The position numbers and the translations under genes were made by a program. A stretch of 5,300 bases of DNA from DATKMS01 sp041497995 (GTDB taxonomy: Bacteria; Desulfobacterota; Binatia; HRBIN30): the NCBI GenBank assembly GCA_041497995.1, contig JBGQHM010000444.1, forward strand, positions 1 through 5,300, in the 5' to 3' direction. Below, piece by piece: positions 5,201-5,300 of this stretch. A model generated the notes under the pieces. It searched no databases, was not told where the DNA came from, and saw only the letters and a list, made by a program, of their open reading frames with translations. How positions within the stretch are numbered: the first letter of the stretch is position 1; each line of letters opens with the position of its first letter.

Positions 5201-5300
5201 GTTTCCCCTCCTTCTGAAGAACACCCCGTTCGGACCAGTCAGCGATCCGAAGATCCCCGTCGGCATTCGAACTCTTGCCGGCTATCGAACATACGGGTTC
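5190..5300 (+). CDS. N-terminus of a probable retropepsin-like aspartyl protease (runs off the right edge)
   Basis: Starting at GTG 5190, inside the last codons of the DUF5678-like gene, the frame is open to the window end (37 codons). It begins VSIEFPLLLKNTPFGPVSDP, then KIPVGIRTLAGYRTYGF. Small bacterial retropepsin-like proteins often start with a similar strand pair, 'P.I.V.....G....F', directly followed by the catalytic LVDTGAD motif. That motif would fall just past base 5300, so the key evidence is missing. The frame, the overlap and a protein-like composition are seen; the family call is inference from the N-terminus and gene order. It could be another beta-rich hypothetical protein. 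Confidence 0.45.
   Translation, partial: MSIEFPLLLKNTPFGPVSDPKIPVGIRTLAGYRTYGF

Noticed and set aside
1..5300. tRNA, rRNA or riboswitch genes, including a Mg2+ riboswitch before corA
   Set aside because: No cloverleaf, rRNA or riboswitch core could be recognised by eye. The 195-base corA leader shows no M-box-like conserved segments. A covariance-model search would be needed to exclude them fully.

Overview
The window is GC-rich, densely coding DNA from a Gram-negative bacterium. The evidence is a periplasmic adaptor of the MacA type, which only makes sense with an outer membrane. Short repeats of two kinds (a CCCTCTCCC/GGGAGAGGG hairpin element and a 7-bp GCGGATT-type tandem) are of the sort scattered through many proteobacterial and related environmental genomes. 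No marker gene allows a firm taxonomic call.

Left part (1-3951, all minus strand, transcription running leftward): corA (Mg2+/Co2+ channel), then macA (adaptor), a MacB/LolD-type ABC ATPase, and a MacB/FtsX-type permease that runs off the left edge. The last three form a tripartite export or efflux operon in which the ATPase and permease are separate proteins, not the single MacB chain of E. coli. macA and the ATPase gene are separated by 3 bases. The ATPase and permease genes are separated by 144 bases that hold a REPIN-like pair of inverted hairpin repeats. One arm of that pair encodes the last ~12 residues and the stop codon of the ATPase. A second repeat, inverted arrays of 7-bp units around a GC palindrome, fills the gap between corA and macA and may act as the corA terminator.

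Right part (3952-5300, plus strand): a small accessory island. A 195-base divergent spacer carries a perfect 18-bp palindrome upstream of an intact vapB-type antitoxin gene. This overlaps, by GTGA, a vapC toxin gene that is clearly broken: one frameshift plus an internal deletion joins the N-terminal third directly to the last ~15 residues. Next comes what looks like a damaged YgiT/MqsA-type zinc-finger antitoxin gene. The island ends with a small DUF5678-like gene that overlaps by 11 bases a gene cut by the window edge, whose visible N-terminus resembles small retropepsin-like aspartyl proteases.

The left side is therefore ordinary envelope transport and ion homeostasis decorated with repeats. 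The right side is a decaying toxin-antitoxin region next to a less well characterised two-gene unit. The DUF5678/protease-like pair and the orphaned antitoxin are the parts most worth following.
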